A DNA stretch of 64,000 nucleotides from Chromatiaceae bacterium (GTDB lineage Bacteria; Pseudomonadota; Gammaproteobacteria; Chromatiales; Chromatiaceae). A program made the position numbers and the translations under genes. Numbering within the stretch: position 1 is the stretch's first letter; every line of letters begins with the position of its first letter. Shown here one piece after another: positions 26,801 through 34,419 of the stretch. Below the pieces are notes generated by a model. It saw only the letters and a list, made by a program, of their open reading frames with translations, was not told the DNA's origin and made no database searches. Location: the NCBI GenBank assembly GCA_024235175.1, contig JACKMX010000005.1, positions 248,001 through 312,000 on the forward strand, given 5' to 3'.

Positions 26801-28799
26801 GAAGATCGGTGCGCTGGAGACCATGCTGCTGGACAAGAAGACGTATTGGTCAATGGACTCAGGTGATGGCGCCTGCAACGGTTGCGGTGAAAAAACCTCC
26901 CTGCATCTGTTCACGGCCACGGTGACGGCGTTGCTACAACCACGTATTAAGCAGCACCTGGAGAAGGTCACCGATCTCATCGAGCGTCTGGAACGGCATA
27001 TCCGGTTGAAACTCGTCGAGACCATGGACATTGCCGATGTGGCGGCGGTGGAAAAGGCTGTGGAGGAGAACAAGGACCTCACCCTGACGCTATCCAGTCT
27101 CTCGGGAGCACTGGATCATGGTACGGCGGGAACCCCGCTCGATGCGAACTGGTTAAAATGGGTCACCAGGCTGTTGGATAGCCTGAAGAGATTGAAGTGG
27201 CGATATACCGAAGGAACCACGAAACGCGGCCGTGCCAGTCTGGGATTTATAAACGCCACGGGCTGCACTTCCGTATACGGCTCCACATTCCCTTATAATC
27301 CTTATCCGTTCCCCTGGACCAGCCACCTGTTCCAGGATGCACCGTCGGTTTCAATGGGTATTTTTGAGGGGCATATGGCAAAGATGGCCGAAGGCTTCAA
27401 GGCCATCCGCATGGCGGAGATGGAACTCGGAGGCAAACATGACATTGCCGAGATGGAAGAGGAACTTGCATACTTCAAATGGGATAAGTTTACCGAAGAG
27501 GAGTTCCGGCTCTGTCCGCCGGTCGTGGCTGTCGGAGGCGACGGGGCCATGTACGACATAGGTTTCCAGAATCTCTCCCGGGCTCTGGCTTCCGGAATGC
27601 CGGTTAAAGTGTTCGTTGTCGACACTCAGGTCTATTCAAATACCGGCGGCCAGGCCTGTACCTCAGGCTTCATCGGTCAAGTCTCCGATATGGCACCGCA
27701 TGGAAAGGCAAGGCGCGGTAAAGAGGAGACACGCAAGGAGATGGCGCTGATCAGCATGGCCCATCGAACCACGTTCACGGTCAACGGTGCACCGAGTCAT
27801 TACACTCATCTCATTGAGAGTTTTATCGACGGACTCAATTCAAGGCGCCCGGCCTTGTGGAATATCTATGCACCCTGCCCGCCGGAGCATGCAATAGCGG
27901 ACAATGCATCTGAAATGCAAAGCAAACTGGCTGTGGAATCCAGGGCCTATCCACTGATGGTATTCGATCCGGATGCGGGCAGTACCTGGGAAGAGTGCCT
28001 GTCATTGGAAGGTAATCCGGCCATGGATGAGGATTGGCCAACCTACAAGCTTGAATTCTTGGATGAGGAAGGCAACAAGGACGCCATGGAGTTGCCCATG
28101 ACCTTTGCCGACTTTACGCTTACCGAAGGGAGGTTCCGTAAGAACTTCCGTATGGCACCGCGGGACGCCTGGAATGAGAATATGGTGCCGATAGCAGAAT
28201 TTCTTGACATGGATGAGGAAGAGCGCGAAGACAAGTTTCCCTTTGTGTGGGGGGTGGACAAGAAGAACCATCTGATGCGCGTTATCTGTTCCGCGGAACT
28301 GGTGGCTTCGACAGAGGAACGGAGACATCACTGGCGAACGCTGAAAGGGCTGGCGGGCCTGCTCGATAAAGTGGATCCTGAAGCGATCGCCAACCGGGTG
28401 CGTGCAGAGACGGCCGGGAAGCTGGCTACAGGCCTCTTTGCCATGTTGGGTGGAGGTGCCGGCGGACCGGAGCTGGCTGCGGTGTTGGGCGCTGCCCCGG
28501 CGGCTGGGGCAGCCGCAGTGCCGGCCACCGCTACGGCCGGGGCGGAAGCTTTCGAGCCGGTGTGGATCGAACAGCCGCTATGCACAACCTGCGACGAATG
28601 CATGAACATCAATCCGAAGATCTTTGCCTACAACGGCGACAACAAGGCTGCTGTAATCAATCCCAAGGGCGGTCCCTATAAGGATATAGTGCGCTCCGCG
28701 GAGAAGTGTCCCGCAGGTTGTATTCATCCGGGAACACCCTGGGATGCAAGCGAGAAAGGAGTCGACAAGCTGATCCAGCGGGCTGAGAAGTATCAGTAA
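23850..28799 (+). CDS. nifJ: Giant pyruvate:ferredoxin oxidoreductase (NifJ-type) with tethered ferredoxin
   Basis: This enzyme interconverts pyruvate plus CoA and acetyl-CoA plus CO2 with reduced ferredoxin. The 1649 residues exceed the usual 1170-1200. In order: TPP/pyruvate domain (AYPITPSTQMGEYW near residue 38), transketolase-C-like domain (about 270-430), gamma domain (490-690), two 4Fe-4S motifs (Cys 792/795/798/802 and 931/934/937/941) separated by a long helical insert, and the TPP-binding beta domain with CNGC at 1009-1012 and GGDG at 1229-1232. A further helical insert of about 95 residues lies between CNGC and NATGC (1135). After an Ala/Pro-rich linker (about 1530-1565) comes a mono-cluster ferredoxin domain (Cys 1578/1581/1584 and 1620). 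It lies inside an rnf operon. Confidence 0.93.
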   Translation: MMKKQPDRKFKYPGIRMSTDGNGAVIMCEREASDAAGAYPITPSTQMGEYWAEETAKGHINISGRPLIFIEPEGEHAAASVTAGMAMSGLRATNFSSGQGIVYMHESLYGAVGKRLPYILNIGCRAITKTSLNVHAAHDDYFAVDDVGFFQVLGNSAQQAADLNVISRKIAELSLTPGAVGQDGFLTTHVIESVDVPERELIAEYLGKPEDQIECPTPAQRMLYGKKRRRVPLVWDVDNPVTSGCVQNQDGYMQAVAAQRPFFFEHIPAIADQCMDEYYELTGRRYNRVMTYRAEDAEYLIVGMGSMLVQAEAVADYLRDTRKLKVGVVNVVMWRPFPGALLSGILRGRKGVAVLERTDQPLAEDLPIMRETRAAIAKCIENGLSGRREDIPHPAYPVYGKPQSDLSPLYSGAYGLGSRDLQPEALIAAIENMLPDGKRKKFFYLSIDFIRDMAFSPKQEIHQQNILGLYPAVRDYAIRGSENPNLMPKGAITVRMHSVGGWGAITTGKNLAMTLFDLLGYEVKANPKYGSEKKGQPTTYYLSAAPETIRMNCEYHFVDAVLSPDPNVFGHSNPLFGLIKGGVFIIQSELETPEAVWKTIPPQSQKFIIDNQIRIFYLDGFKIARAEATDLELQIRMQGAAFQGAFFAASPVMKAAGFTEEKLFSAIHEQLQEKFGGKGARVVEDNLRVIRRGFDEIVEITEKSVLSAAEGVGIRKESAMPIMLKRLPAGNDPKTDVQAFWERTGNFYQSGKGEQNLADPFMALSLIPASTGVYRDMTMIRFEYPVWVPEKCTACSDCFTICPDSAIPGLVNSVGEVFETNIKRIESKGRQVKYLRKAVRTTEKKLREAAETAEDAILDTRPLLLQAIGDTIDEYELAAGEKPQLAQEFDWFMDAMGEFKFNLVAPYYQNREKKAKGSGGLFSITINPYTCKGCMECVAVCDDGALVIEKQTPAAIQTLRKDWAYWLDLPTTSPDFIRIDDMDEKIGALETMLLDKKTYWSMDSGDGACNGCGEKTSLHLFTATVTALLQPRIKQHLEKVTDLIERLERHIRLKLVETMDIADVAAVEKAVEENKDLTLTLSSLSGALDHGTAGTPLDANWLKWVTRLLDSLKRLKWRYTEGTTKRGRASLGFINATGCTSVYGSTFPYNPYPFPWTSHLFQDAPSVSMGIFEGHMAKMAEGFKAIRMAEMELGGKHDIAEMEEELAYFKWDKFTEEEFRLCPPVVAVGGDGAMYDIGFQNLSRALASGMPVKVFVVDTQVYSNTGGQACTSGFIGQVSDMAPHGKARRGKEETRKEMALISMAHRTTFTVNGAPSHYTHLIESFIDGLNSRRPALWNIYAPCPPEHAIADNASEMQSKLAVESRAYPLMVFDPDAGSTWEECLSLEGNPAMDEDWPTYKLEFLDEEGNKDAMELPMTFADFTLTEGRFRKNFRMAPRDAWNENMVPIAEFLDMDEEEREDKFPFVWGVDKKNHLMRVICSAELVASTEERRHHWRTLKGLAGLLDKVDPEAIANRVRAETAGKLATGLFAMLGGGAGGPELAAVLGAAPAAGAAAVPATATAGAEAFEPVWIEQPLCTTCDECMNINPKIFAYNGDNKAAVINPKGGPYKDIVRSAEKCPAGCIHPGTPWDASEKGVDKLIQRAEKYQ

Positions 28800-28836
28800 G
28801 CCTAGATTGATGTGAACAAGAGTGAGGTAAGGTGCT

Positions 28837-30195
28837 ATGGGTCTGATGCAGCTGTTTCGTTTCGGGAAGGCGACCTTTTCTCATGGCGTTCATCCGCCGG
28901 AGTATAAAGAGCCGACGAACAGTACTAATATCCGTAGGCTGCCCTTTGCTCCCGAAATGATCCTGCCGCTTTCCCAGCATTTCGGTAAACCATCTCTCCC
29001 AATCGTTCATGAGGGTCAGGAGGTGGTTCGCGGGGAACCCATTGCAGATGCGGACGGATTCATGTCTGTGCCTCTGCACTCGCCAGCCACCGGTGTGATC
29101 AAAAAGATCGGGTTGATGCCGACCGCCCGGGGACCCAGGGCAGAGGCGATACAGCTTGAGCTCTATTCGGGTGCCAGTCAGCACATATTGTACGATGCGC
29201 CGCAGAATATCGGTGATATGTCGCCGACAGAGATCATCAGGGCCGTGCAGAACACGGGTATGGTGGGTCTGGGCGGAGCCAGCTTCCCCACTCATGTCAA
29301 GATGACACTACCCGAGGGCCAGAAAGTCGATACCCTTTTGGTGAACGGCTGCGAGTGCGAACCCTATCTCACCACCGATCATCGGGTCATGCTGGAGCAT
29401 TCCATGAACCTGTTCGCGGGGATTCGCATCGCAATGAAAGCGGTGGGGGCCGAACGGGCCATTATAGGGATCGAGGACAACAAGCCGGATGCCATTGCAA
29501 GGCTCAGGAATGCCTGTTCAGGCGACGATGCAATGAGTGTCGGAGTGATGAAGACCAAGTACCCCCAGGGTGCAGAGAAGATGATGATAAAGGCTCTGTT
29601 GAATCGGGAGGTGCCCAGCGGTGGCTTTCCGTCTGCCGTAGGTGTAGGCGTCTACAATGTAGCCACGCTTGCTCAGCTGGGGGCACTGCTGCCCCAAAGT
29701 CAGGGCTTGATCGAGCGTGTGGTGACCATCACCGGACCTGGAATCGAACGTCCGGGAAACTACATGGTGGCGCTGGGTACGCCCCTGCGTTTTGTATTGG
29801 AGCAGCTAGGCTTCCGGGGCCATGCCGGACAGCTGATCATGGGTGGACCCATGATGGGTGTTTCGGTGGCCTCTCTTGATGTCCCCGTAACCAAGGGCGT
29901 ATCGGGAATCCTGGTACTTACAGAGGAAGCGAAATCTTCTCAGATACCGAAAAAGACCTGGCCCTGCATAAAATGCGCGAATTGTGTGCGGGCCTGTCCC
30001 ATTCACCTCAATCCGGCTGAACTGGGCATGCTTGCGAGTAAGCGCCAATACGAGACCATGGAGAGGAATTTTCATCTTAACGACTGCTTTGAGTGCGGTT
30101 GCTGCAGTTATGTTTGTCCTTCTGCAATACCGCTGGTGCAGTATTTCCGCATCGCCAAGGCCATCAATCGGGAAAACAGAGAGGAAGCGGCGTAA
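28837..30195 (+). CDS. rnfC: Rnf complex NADH-binding subunit RnfC
   Basis: RnfC carries FMN and two 4Fe-4S clusters and exchanges electrons with NADH on the cytoplasmic side of the complex. The 452-residue protein has the typical N-terminal barrel (FRFGKATFSHGVHPPE), the nucleotide-binding stretch GMVGLGGASFPTHVKM, and two ferredoxin motifs (CIKCANCVRACP, CFECGCCSYVCP) near residues 375-420. It lacks the long repetitive Ala/Lys-rich tail of many gammaproteobacterial RnfC proteins. The gene starts 37 bases after nifJ and is followed after four bases by rnfD, so co-transcription is nearly certain. Confidence 0.95.
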   Translation: MGLMQLFRFGKATFSHGVHPPEYKEPTNSTNIRRLPFAPEMILPLSQHFGKPSLPIVHEGQEVVRGEPIADADGFMSVPLHSPATGVIKKIGLMPTARGPRAEAIQLELYSGASQHILYDAPQNIGDMSPTEIIRAVQNTGMVGLGGASFPTHVKMTLPEGQKVDTLLVNGCECEPYLTTDHRVMLEHSMNLFAGIRIAMKAVGAERAIIGIEDNKPDAIARLRNACSGDDAMSVGVMKTKYPQGAEKMMIKALLNREVPSGGFPSAVGVGVYNVATLAQLGALLPQSQGLIERVVTITGPGIERPGNYMVALGTPLRFVLEQLGFRGHAGQLIMGGPMMGVSVASLDVPVTKGVSGILVLTEEAKSSQIPKKTWPCIKCANCVRACPIHLNPAELGMLASKRQYETMERNFHLNDCFECGCCSYVCPSAIPLVQYFRIAKAINRENREEAA

Positions 30196-30199
30196 ATCC

Positions 30200-31273
30200 A
30201 TGGCAGAGAAGGCACCGATGATTGAACTGCGCACGTCACCTCATGTCCGTGGCGCTCCGAGCGTGGATCAGATTATGCGCAATGTGGTCTACACCTTGCT
30301 TCCTGTGTGTGCGTTTTCGGTATACCAGTTTGGCATAAGTGCATTTGCGCTGATCCTGGTTGCGGTCCTGTCTTGCATTGGAACGGAACATCTTTTCTGC
30401 CGTCTCTCCGACAAACCAACAACGGTCGGGGACTTCAGCGCGGTAATCACCGGCATACTGCTTGCGCTCACGCTGCCTCCGGGATTTCCCCTGTGGATGG
30501 CGGCATTAGCCGGGTTTGTGGGTATTGCTCTGGCGAAAGTCATGTTCGGCGGCATTGGTTTTAACGTATTCAATCCCGCTTTGGTGGGCAGAGCCTTTGT
30601 GCAGGCGGCATTCCCGGTGGCTATTACCACCTGGACGCCGGCATTCGCTCCGGGACGGTTCACAGAATTTATTCCATCCACCTGGACATTTCCTTTCGCC
30701 GAGCCTGTTCCTGTGGCGCAATGGATCAAGGATATTGCGGTGGATGGATTTACCGGGGCAACACCGCTGGCGTTGGAGAAATTCGGCAACGCGGGTGTCA
30801 GCCATGTCCATACGAATACGGCAGATCTATTCATGGGGATGACCGCGGGTTCTGCCGGTGAGACTTCCGCTTTGCTGATTCTGATCTGCGGTTCCTATCT
30901 TGCCGTGCGCAGGATGATGGATTGGCGCATACCCGCTGCCATGATCACGGGTGCATTCGTTACCGCCGGGCTTTTTTTTACGATCGATCCGGATGCCTAT
31001 CCTGCACCGTTGTTCATGTTGTTTTCCGGCGGTCTCATGCTGGGCGCAATGTTCATGGCATCGGACATGGTAGCATCGCCGGTAACGCCGGCAGGGGTGT
31101 GGGTTTATGGCATCCTCATCGGCGTACTGACCGTGATCATCCGTTTATTTGGAGGTTTACCGGAAGGCGTCATGTACGCCATCCTGTTCGGCAATGCTGC
31201 ATCTCCGCTTATCAGTGCGGTGACCCAGCCCAGGGTCTACGGCACCCGCAGAAAGAAAAAGGCCGAATCATGA
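30200..31273 (+). CDS. rnfD: Rnf complex membrane subunit RnfD
   Basis: The start at 30200 (MAEKAPMIELRTSPH) is used; the open frame extends further upstream into rnfC. The 357-residue product has about nine membrane helices. The motif FTGATPLA near residue 186 holds the threonine that carries covalently bound FMN in the RnfD/NqrB family. Its stop codon overlaps the rnfG start in an ATGA, a sign of coupled translation. It should be part of the ion-translocating core. A flavin transferase (ApbE) needed to attach the FMN is not in this window. Confidence 0.94.
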   Translation: MAEKAPMIELRTSPHVRGAPSVDQIMRNVVYTLLPVCAFSVYQFGISAFALILVAVLSCIGTEHLFCRLSDKPTTVGDFSAVITGILLALTLPPGFPLWMAALAGFVGIALAKVMFGGIGFNVFNPALVGRAFVQAAFPVAITTWTPAFAPGRFTEFIPSTWTFPFAEPVPVAQWIKDIAVDGFTGATPLALEKFGNAGVSHVHTNTADLFMGMTAGSAGETSALLILICGSYLAVRRMMDWRIPAAMITGAFVTAGLFFTIDPDAYPAPLFMLFSGGLMLGAMFMASDMVASPVTPAGVWVYGILIGVLTVIIRLFGGLPEGVMYAILFGNAASPLISAVTQPRVYGTRRKKKAES

Positions 31274-32010
31274 CAATGGAGGTTAAATCCCCGGTTCCAC
31301 CCATGCCTTCAAGCATGGCAATGATCCGCGTGCTCGCCCTTATTGCCTTGTTTGCCGGACTTTCGGTGGTGCTCGTAGTCCATTTTACCGATCCTGTTAT
31401 CAGGGAGAAAGAGCTCCAGGCACTGGAACAGGCGGTGTTTAAGGTGATACCTGGAGTCGAGCCGGAGAGTGCGGTACGCATCAGCTATTCCCTGAATGCC
31501 AAAGGCCTGGTAAGACTGGAAGATGATGCGGCTGGCGCTGCCAATCTTTTCGCCGTGTTCGACGGGTCAGGCAAGCTGGCCGGGATAGCCTTGCAGGGTG
31601 CCGCTCAGGGTTATCAGGACGTTGTACGCACCCTATACGGATACGATCCGGAGTGTGAATGCATCATTGGTCTCACCATCATGAAGAGCACGGATACGCC
31701 GGGTATGGGTGATAAACACACTGTCGAAGCAAACCATGCGTTTATGGACAATTTCAGGCATCTGTCCGTCAAGTTGACCGCAGATAAAGGCAGCGTGGCT
31801 CATCCTGTCGAGACAGTGAAGCATGGAACCAAGACGGAAGAGTGGCAGGTGGACGCCATTTCAGGTGCCACAATCACCTCCAGGGCGATTGGCAAAGGGT
31901 TGCGGCAGAGCACCGGTGAGTTGTTGCCCCTGATCGCACGGCATCTGCAGGAGATCAGCAAGATCCCGCGGAACAAGGAAAAATCCGGGACCGAGGTAAA
32001 AAAACGATGA
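31270..32010 (+). CDS. rnfG: Rnf complex FMN subunit RnfG
   Basis: The start at 31270 lies in the ATGA overlap with rnfD; a longer open frame upstream is a shadow of rnfD. The 246-residue protein has one N-terminal membrane helix (MIRVLALIALFAGLSVVLVV) and a periplasmic FMN-binding domain. The motif SGATITS near the C-terminus carries the threonine to which FMN is attached by ApbE. It relays electrons on the outer face of the membrane. The last four bases overlap the rnfE start. Confidence 0.94.
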   Translation: MTMEVKSPVPPMPSSMAMIRVLALIALFAGLSVVLVVHFTDPVIREKELQALEQAVFKVIPGVEPESAVRISYSLNAKGLVRLEDDAAGAANLFAVFDGSGKLAGIALQGAAQGYQDVVRTLYGYDPECECIIGLTIMKSTDTPGMGDKHTVEANHAFMDNFRHLSVKLTADKGSVAHPVETVKHGTKTEEWQVDAISGATITSRAIGKGLRQSTGELLPLIARHLQEISKIPRNKEKSGTEVKKR

Positions 32011-32669
32011 CCTACCAGCCAAGAAAACAAAAGCCCATAACCCCAGATACCTTCCTGCGCGGAATATGGCGGGAAAATCCGGTATTTGTCATGTTGCTGG
32101 GTCTGTGTCCTACGCTGGCCGTCACTAACAGCACTATCAATGCGATTGGCATGGGTCTGGCCACAACCTTTGTTCTTCTTGGCTCAAGCCTGCTGGTCTC
32201 CCTGCTGCGTAATCTCATCCCAAAACAGGTTCGGATTGCATCCTATATCGTTATCATCGCCACTTTCGTTACCATCGTGGATTACGCAATCCATGCTCTC
32301 AGTCTGGAGCTTTATAATGCACTGGGCGCATTTATCCAGCTGATCGTTGCCAACTGCGTCATTCTCGGACGAGCCGAGAGCTATGCCTCCAAGAACCGGA
32401 TCACCAAATCTCTGGTCAATGCTCTTGGCATGGGCGTCGGTTTCACTTTCGCGTTGTTGTGTCTGGGTTCGGTGCGGGAGATACTGGGCAGTGGTACTCT
32501 GTTGGGTTTTCCACTGTTTGGCGATAGCTTCCAGCCGTGGGTGGTCATGATTCTGCCACCCGGAGGATTCTTCGTTACCGGTGCCTGGCTGTTACTTTTC
32601 TCCTGGTTGCAGGAACGCAGGCAGCGCAAGGCGGCGAAAGAGGAGGAGGCGATTCATGCACCCGGGTGA
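32007..32669 (+). CDS. rnfE: Rnf complex membrane subunit RnfE
   Basis: The 220-residue protein has six membrane helices and the family hallmark loops GLCPTLAVTNS and VANCVILGRAE. Together with RnfA its Cys residues hold the iron centre buried in the membrane, as shown for the related NqrD/NqrE pair. The start overlaps rnfG by four bases (ATGA). The gene order C-D-G-E-A matches the clostridial arrangement, not the A-B-C-D-G-E of Escherichia coli. Confidence 0.95.
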   Translation: MTYQPRKQKPITPDTFLRGIWRENPVFVMLLGLCPTLAVTNSTINAIGMGLATTFVLLGSSLLVSLLRNLIPKQVRIASYIVIIATFVTIVDYAIHALSLELYNALGAFIQLIVANCVILGRAESYASKNRITKSLVNALGMGVGFTFALLCLGSVREILGSGTLLGFPLFGDSFQPWVVMILPPGGFFVTGAWLLLFSWLQERRQRKAAKEEEAIHAPG

Positions 32670-33240
32670 TCTAAGCTTCATATTTCTCAACGCATTCATA
32701 ATCAATAACTTTGTGCTTGCATATTTTTTGGGCTTGTGTCCGTTTCTCGGCGTGTCCGGGAAACTGGATACCGCCTGGAACATGGGCCTGGCAACCACGT
32801 TTGTGATGTTTGTCAGTTCGGTATGCGCTTATGGGATCAACCTGCTTCTGGTGAAGTATGACCTGGTGTTCCTGCGCCTGATCTGCTATATCGCCGTCAT
32901 TGCCTCCGCCGTCCAGTTGGTGGAAATGATGGTGAAAAAGTTCAGTCCGACCCTGTTCCGGGCACTGGGCATTTTCCTGCCGTTGATTACAACCAACTGT
33001 GCGATCCTTGGACTGGCGCTGTTCCAGACCTTCAAGGAGTACAGCTTTCTCCAGAGCATTGTCTATAGCATCGGTGCCGGTGCGGGATTCACACTGGCTC
33101 TGATGCTTATGGCCGGATTAAGAACGAGGATGGATCTCGCGGATGTCCCAGCCATCAGCCGGGGAGCAGCGTTAAGTTTCATGCTCGCAGGTATGCTGTC
33201 GCTCACTTTTATGGGTTTTGCAGGGCTCGGAGGTCACTGA
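32656..33240 (+). CDS. rnfA: Rnf complex membrane subunit RnfA
   Basis: The start at 32656 overlaps the rnfE end by 14 bases and gives a 194-residue protein of standard RnfA length (E. coli RnfA has about 193). The hallmark Cys loops are YFLGLCPFLGVSG and TTNCAILGLAL, the counterparts of those in RnfE, with inverted topology. Six membrane helices are visible. The final A of its TGA stop is the first base of the next start codon, giving strong translational coupling to the small protein that follows. Confidence 0.95.
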   Translation: MHPGDLSFIFLNAFIINNFVLAYFLGLCPFLGVSGKLDTAWNMGLATTFVMFVSSVCAYGINLLLVKYDLVFLRLICYIAVIASAVQLVEMMVKKFSPTLFRALGIFLPLITTNCAILGLALFQTFKEYSFLQSIVYSIGAGAGFTLALMLMAGLRTRMDLADVPAISRGAALSFMLAGMLSLTFMGFAGLGGH

Positions 33241-33425
33241 TGATCGGCACCTCTCTCCTGGCTGTGGTTATCATCCTGATTGTGATGTTGGTTTGGGTGC
33301 TGGTTCAGCACCTGGCACGGCGGTTCGCTGTCAGGCATCCCGAGTTGGGTCCCTATCCTGAAGGGTCCAGCGGTTGTGGGAGTTGCGCAAATAACAGTTG
33401 CAGCAGGAAGAAAAATGAAGGCTAG
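33240..33425 (+). CDS. Small membrane protein with Cys-rich tail, possible Rnf maturation factor
   Basis: This 61-residue protein has one N-terminal membrane helix (LLAVVIILIVMLVWVLVQ) and a soluble tail ending in SSGCGSCANNSCSRKK, with three close cysteines. Its start overlaps the rnfA stop by one base. I do not recognise a named family for certain. The plan resembles NqrM, a small membrane protein with a Cys tail that supplies iron to the NqrD/NqrE centre, and also FeoB-associated Cys-rich proteins. Because RnfA and RnfE hold the equivalent iron centre, a role in building it is a reasonable inference. Confidence 0.7.
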   Translation: MIGTSLLAVVIILIVMLVWVLVQHLARRFAVRHPELGPYPEGSSGCGSCANNSCSRKKNEG

Positions 33426-33506
33426 AAACCTACCCGGCTCCGACAGTTCCCACATGAGTTTGCCTGATTTCTGTCATTCAGGTTATGGTTTTGAGGTTAA
33501 ACAGTT

Positions 33507-34385
33507 ATGAGTGACGAATTCTTTATCCAACCCAAGACATACGACACAAGCACCGCTTACAGGGCATCGGTCCTGTCCAATGATCGTATGACTCCGGAAG
33601 TCGCCCATGAGGTCCGCCAGATCATTCTGCGCGTACCCTCCGCCTCCTTCATTTATGTGGAGGGTCAAAGCATCGGGGTGCTGGCGCCACCGCCGTATGA
33701 CTTCGGCAGCGATCACTACATGCGCTTATACTCCATAGCCAGTACACGCAGCGGAGAGAATGGAAAAGGCGCGGAGATAGCCATCTGCGTCCGTCGTTGT
33801 TTTTATATTGATGAGGTCAGTGGGGAGCGCTATCCCGGCAAATGCTCCAACTATCTTTGTGATGTCAGGGTCGGCGACCAAGTCCGCATTACAGGGCCTT
33901 ACGGCCGCCACTTCATCGTGCCCCGGGACAATACTTCAAATCTGGTGATGGTGGGAACCGGTACCGGCATCGCACCTTTCAGGGCCTTCCTGAAACATAT
34001 TTTCGAGGAAGAAGCGGAATGGAAAGGCAAAGTAAGGTTGTTTTATGGTGCCCAGACCGGACTTGATTTGCTCTACATGAACGATTTGAACAATGACATC
34101 GGACACTATTATGACATGGCAACCTTCAAGGCATTCGAGGCATTGAGCTCCCGCCCGGCATTCGATGATCCCTCTGCGCTAGGTAACAAGATCGAGGAGA
34201 ATGCTGCAGAAGTTTGGGAGTTGATACAGGATCCAAAGACTTATGTCTATGTGGCTGGGTTGAGGAAGTCATCAGAAGCCCTGGATACCGCATTGTCCCA
34301 TATCGCGGGATCCAAAGAGGCCTGGATGCGCAGAAAACGGGAAATTTATTTTGACGATCGTTGGGCGGAGCATCTGTACGATTAG
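33507..34385 (+). CDS. Plant-type ferredoxin/flavodoxin-NADP(+) reductase
   Basis: The 292-residue protein has an N-terminal FAD-binding barrel with the motif RLYSIAST (near residue 75) and a C-terminal NADP-binding domain starting with GTGTGIAPFRAFLK (near residue 152). The C-terminus reaches an aromatic residue (HLYD), as in plant-type reductases. It moves electrons between reduced ferredoxin and NADP(H). Lying between the Rnf genes and ppdK, it gives this operon a second outlet for ferredoxin electrons, towards NADPH. The ribosome site is GAGG nine bases before the start. Confidence 0.9.
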   Translation: MSDEFFIQPKTYDTSTAYRASVLSNDRMTPEVAHEVRQIILRVPSASFIYVEGQSIGVLAPPPYDFGSDHYMRLYSIASTRSGENGKGAEIAICVRRCFYIDEVSGERYPGKCSNYLCDVRVGDQVRITGPYGRHFIVPRDNTSNLVMVGTGTGIAPFRAFLKHIFEEEAEWKGKVRLFYGAQTGLDLLYMNDLNNDIGHYYDMATFKAFEALSSRPAFDDPSALGNKIEENAAEVWELIQDPKTYVYVAGLRKSSEALDTALSHIAGSKEAWMRRKREIYFDDRWAEHLYD

Positions 34386-34419
34386 GATACTGAATCTGGA
34401 ATTTACGGAAATAATCAGC

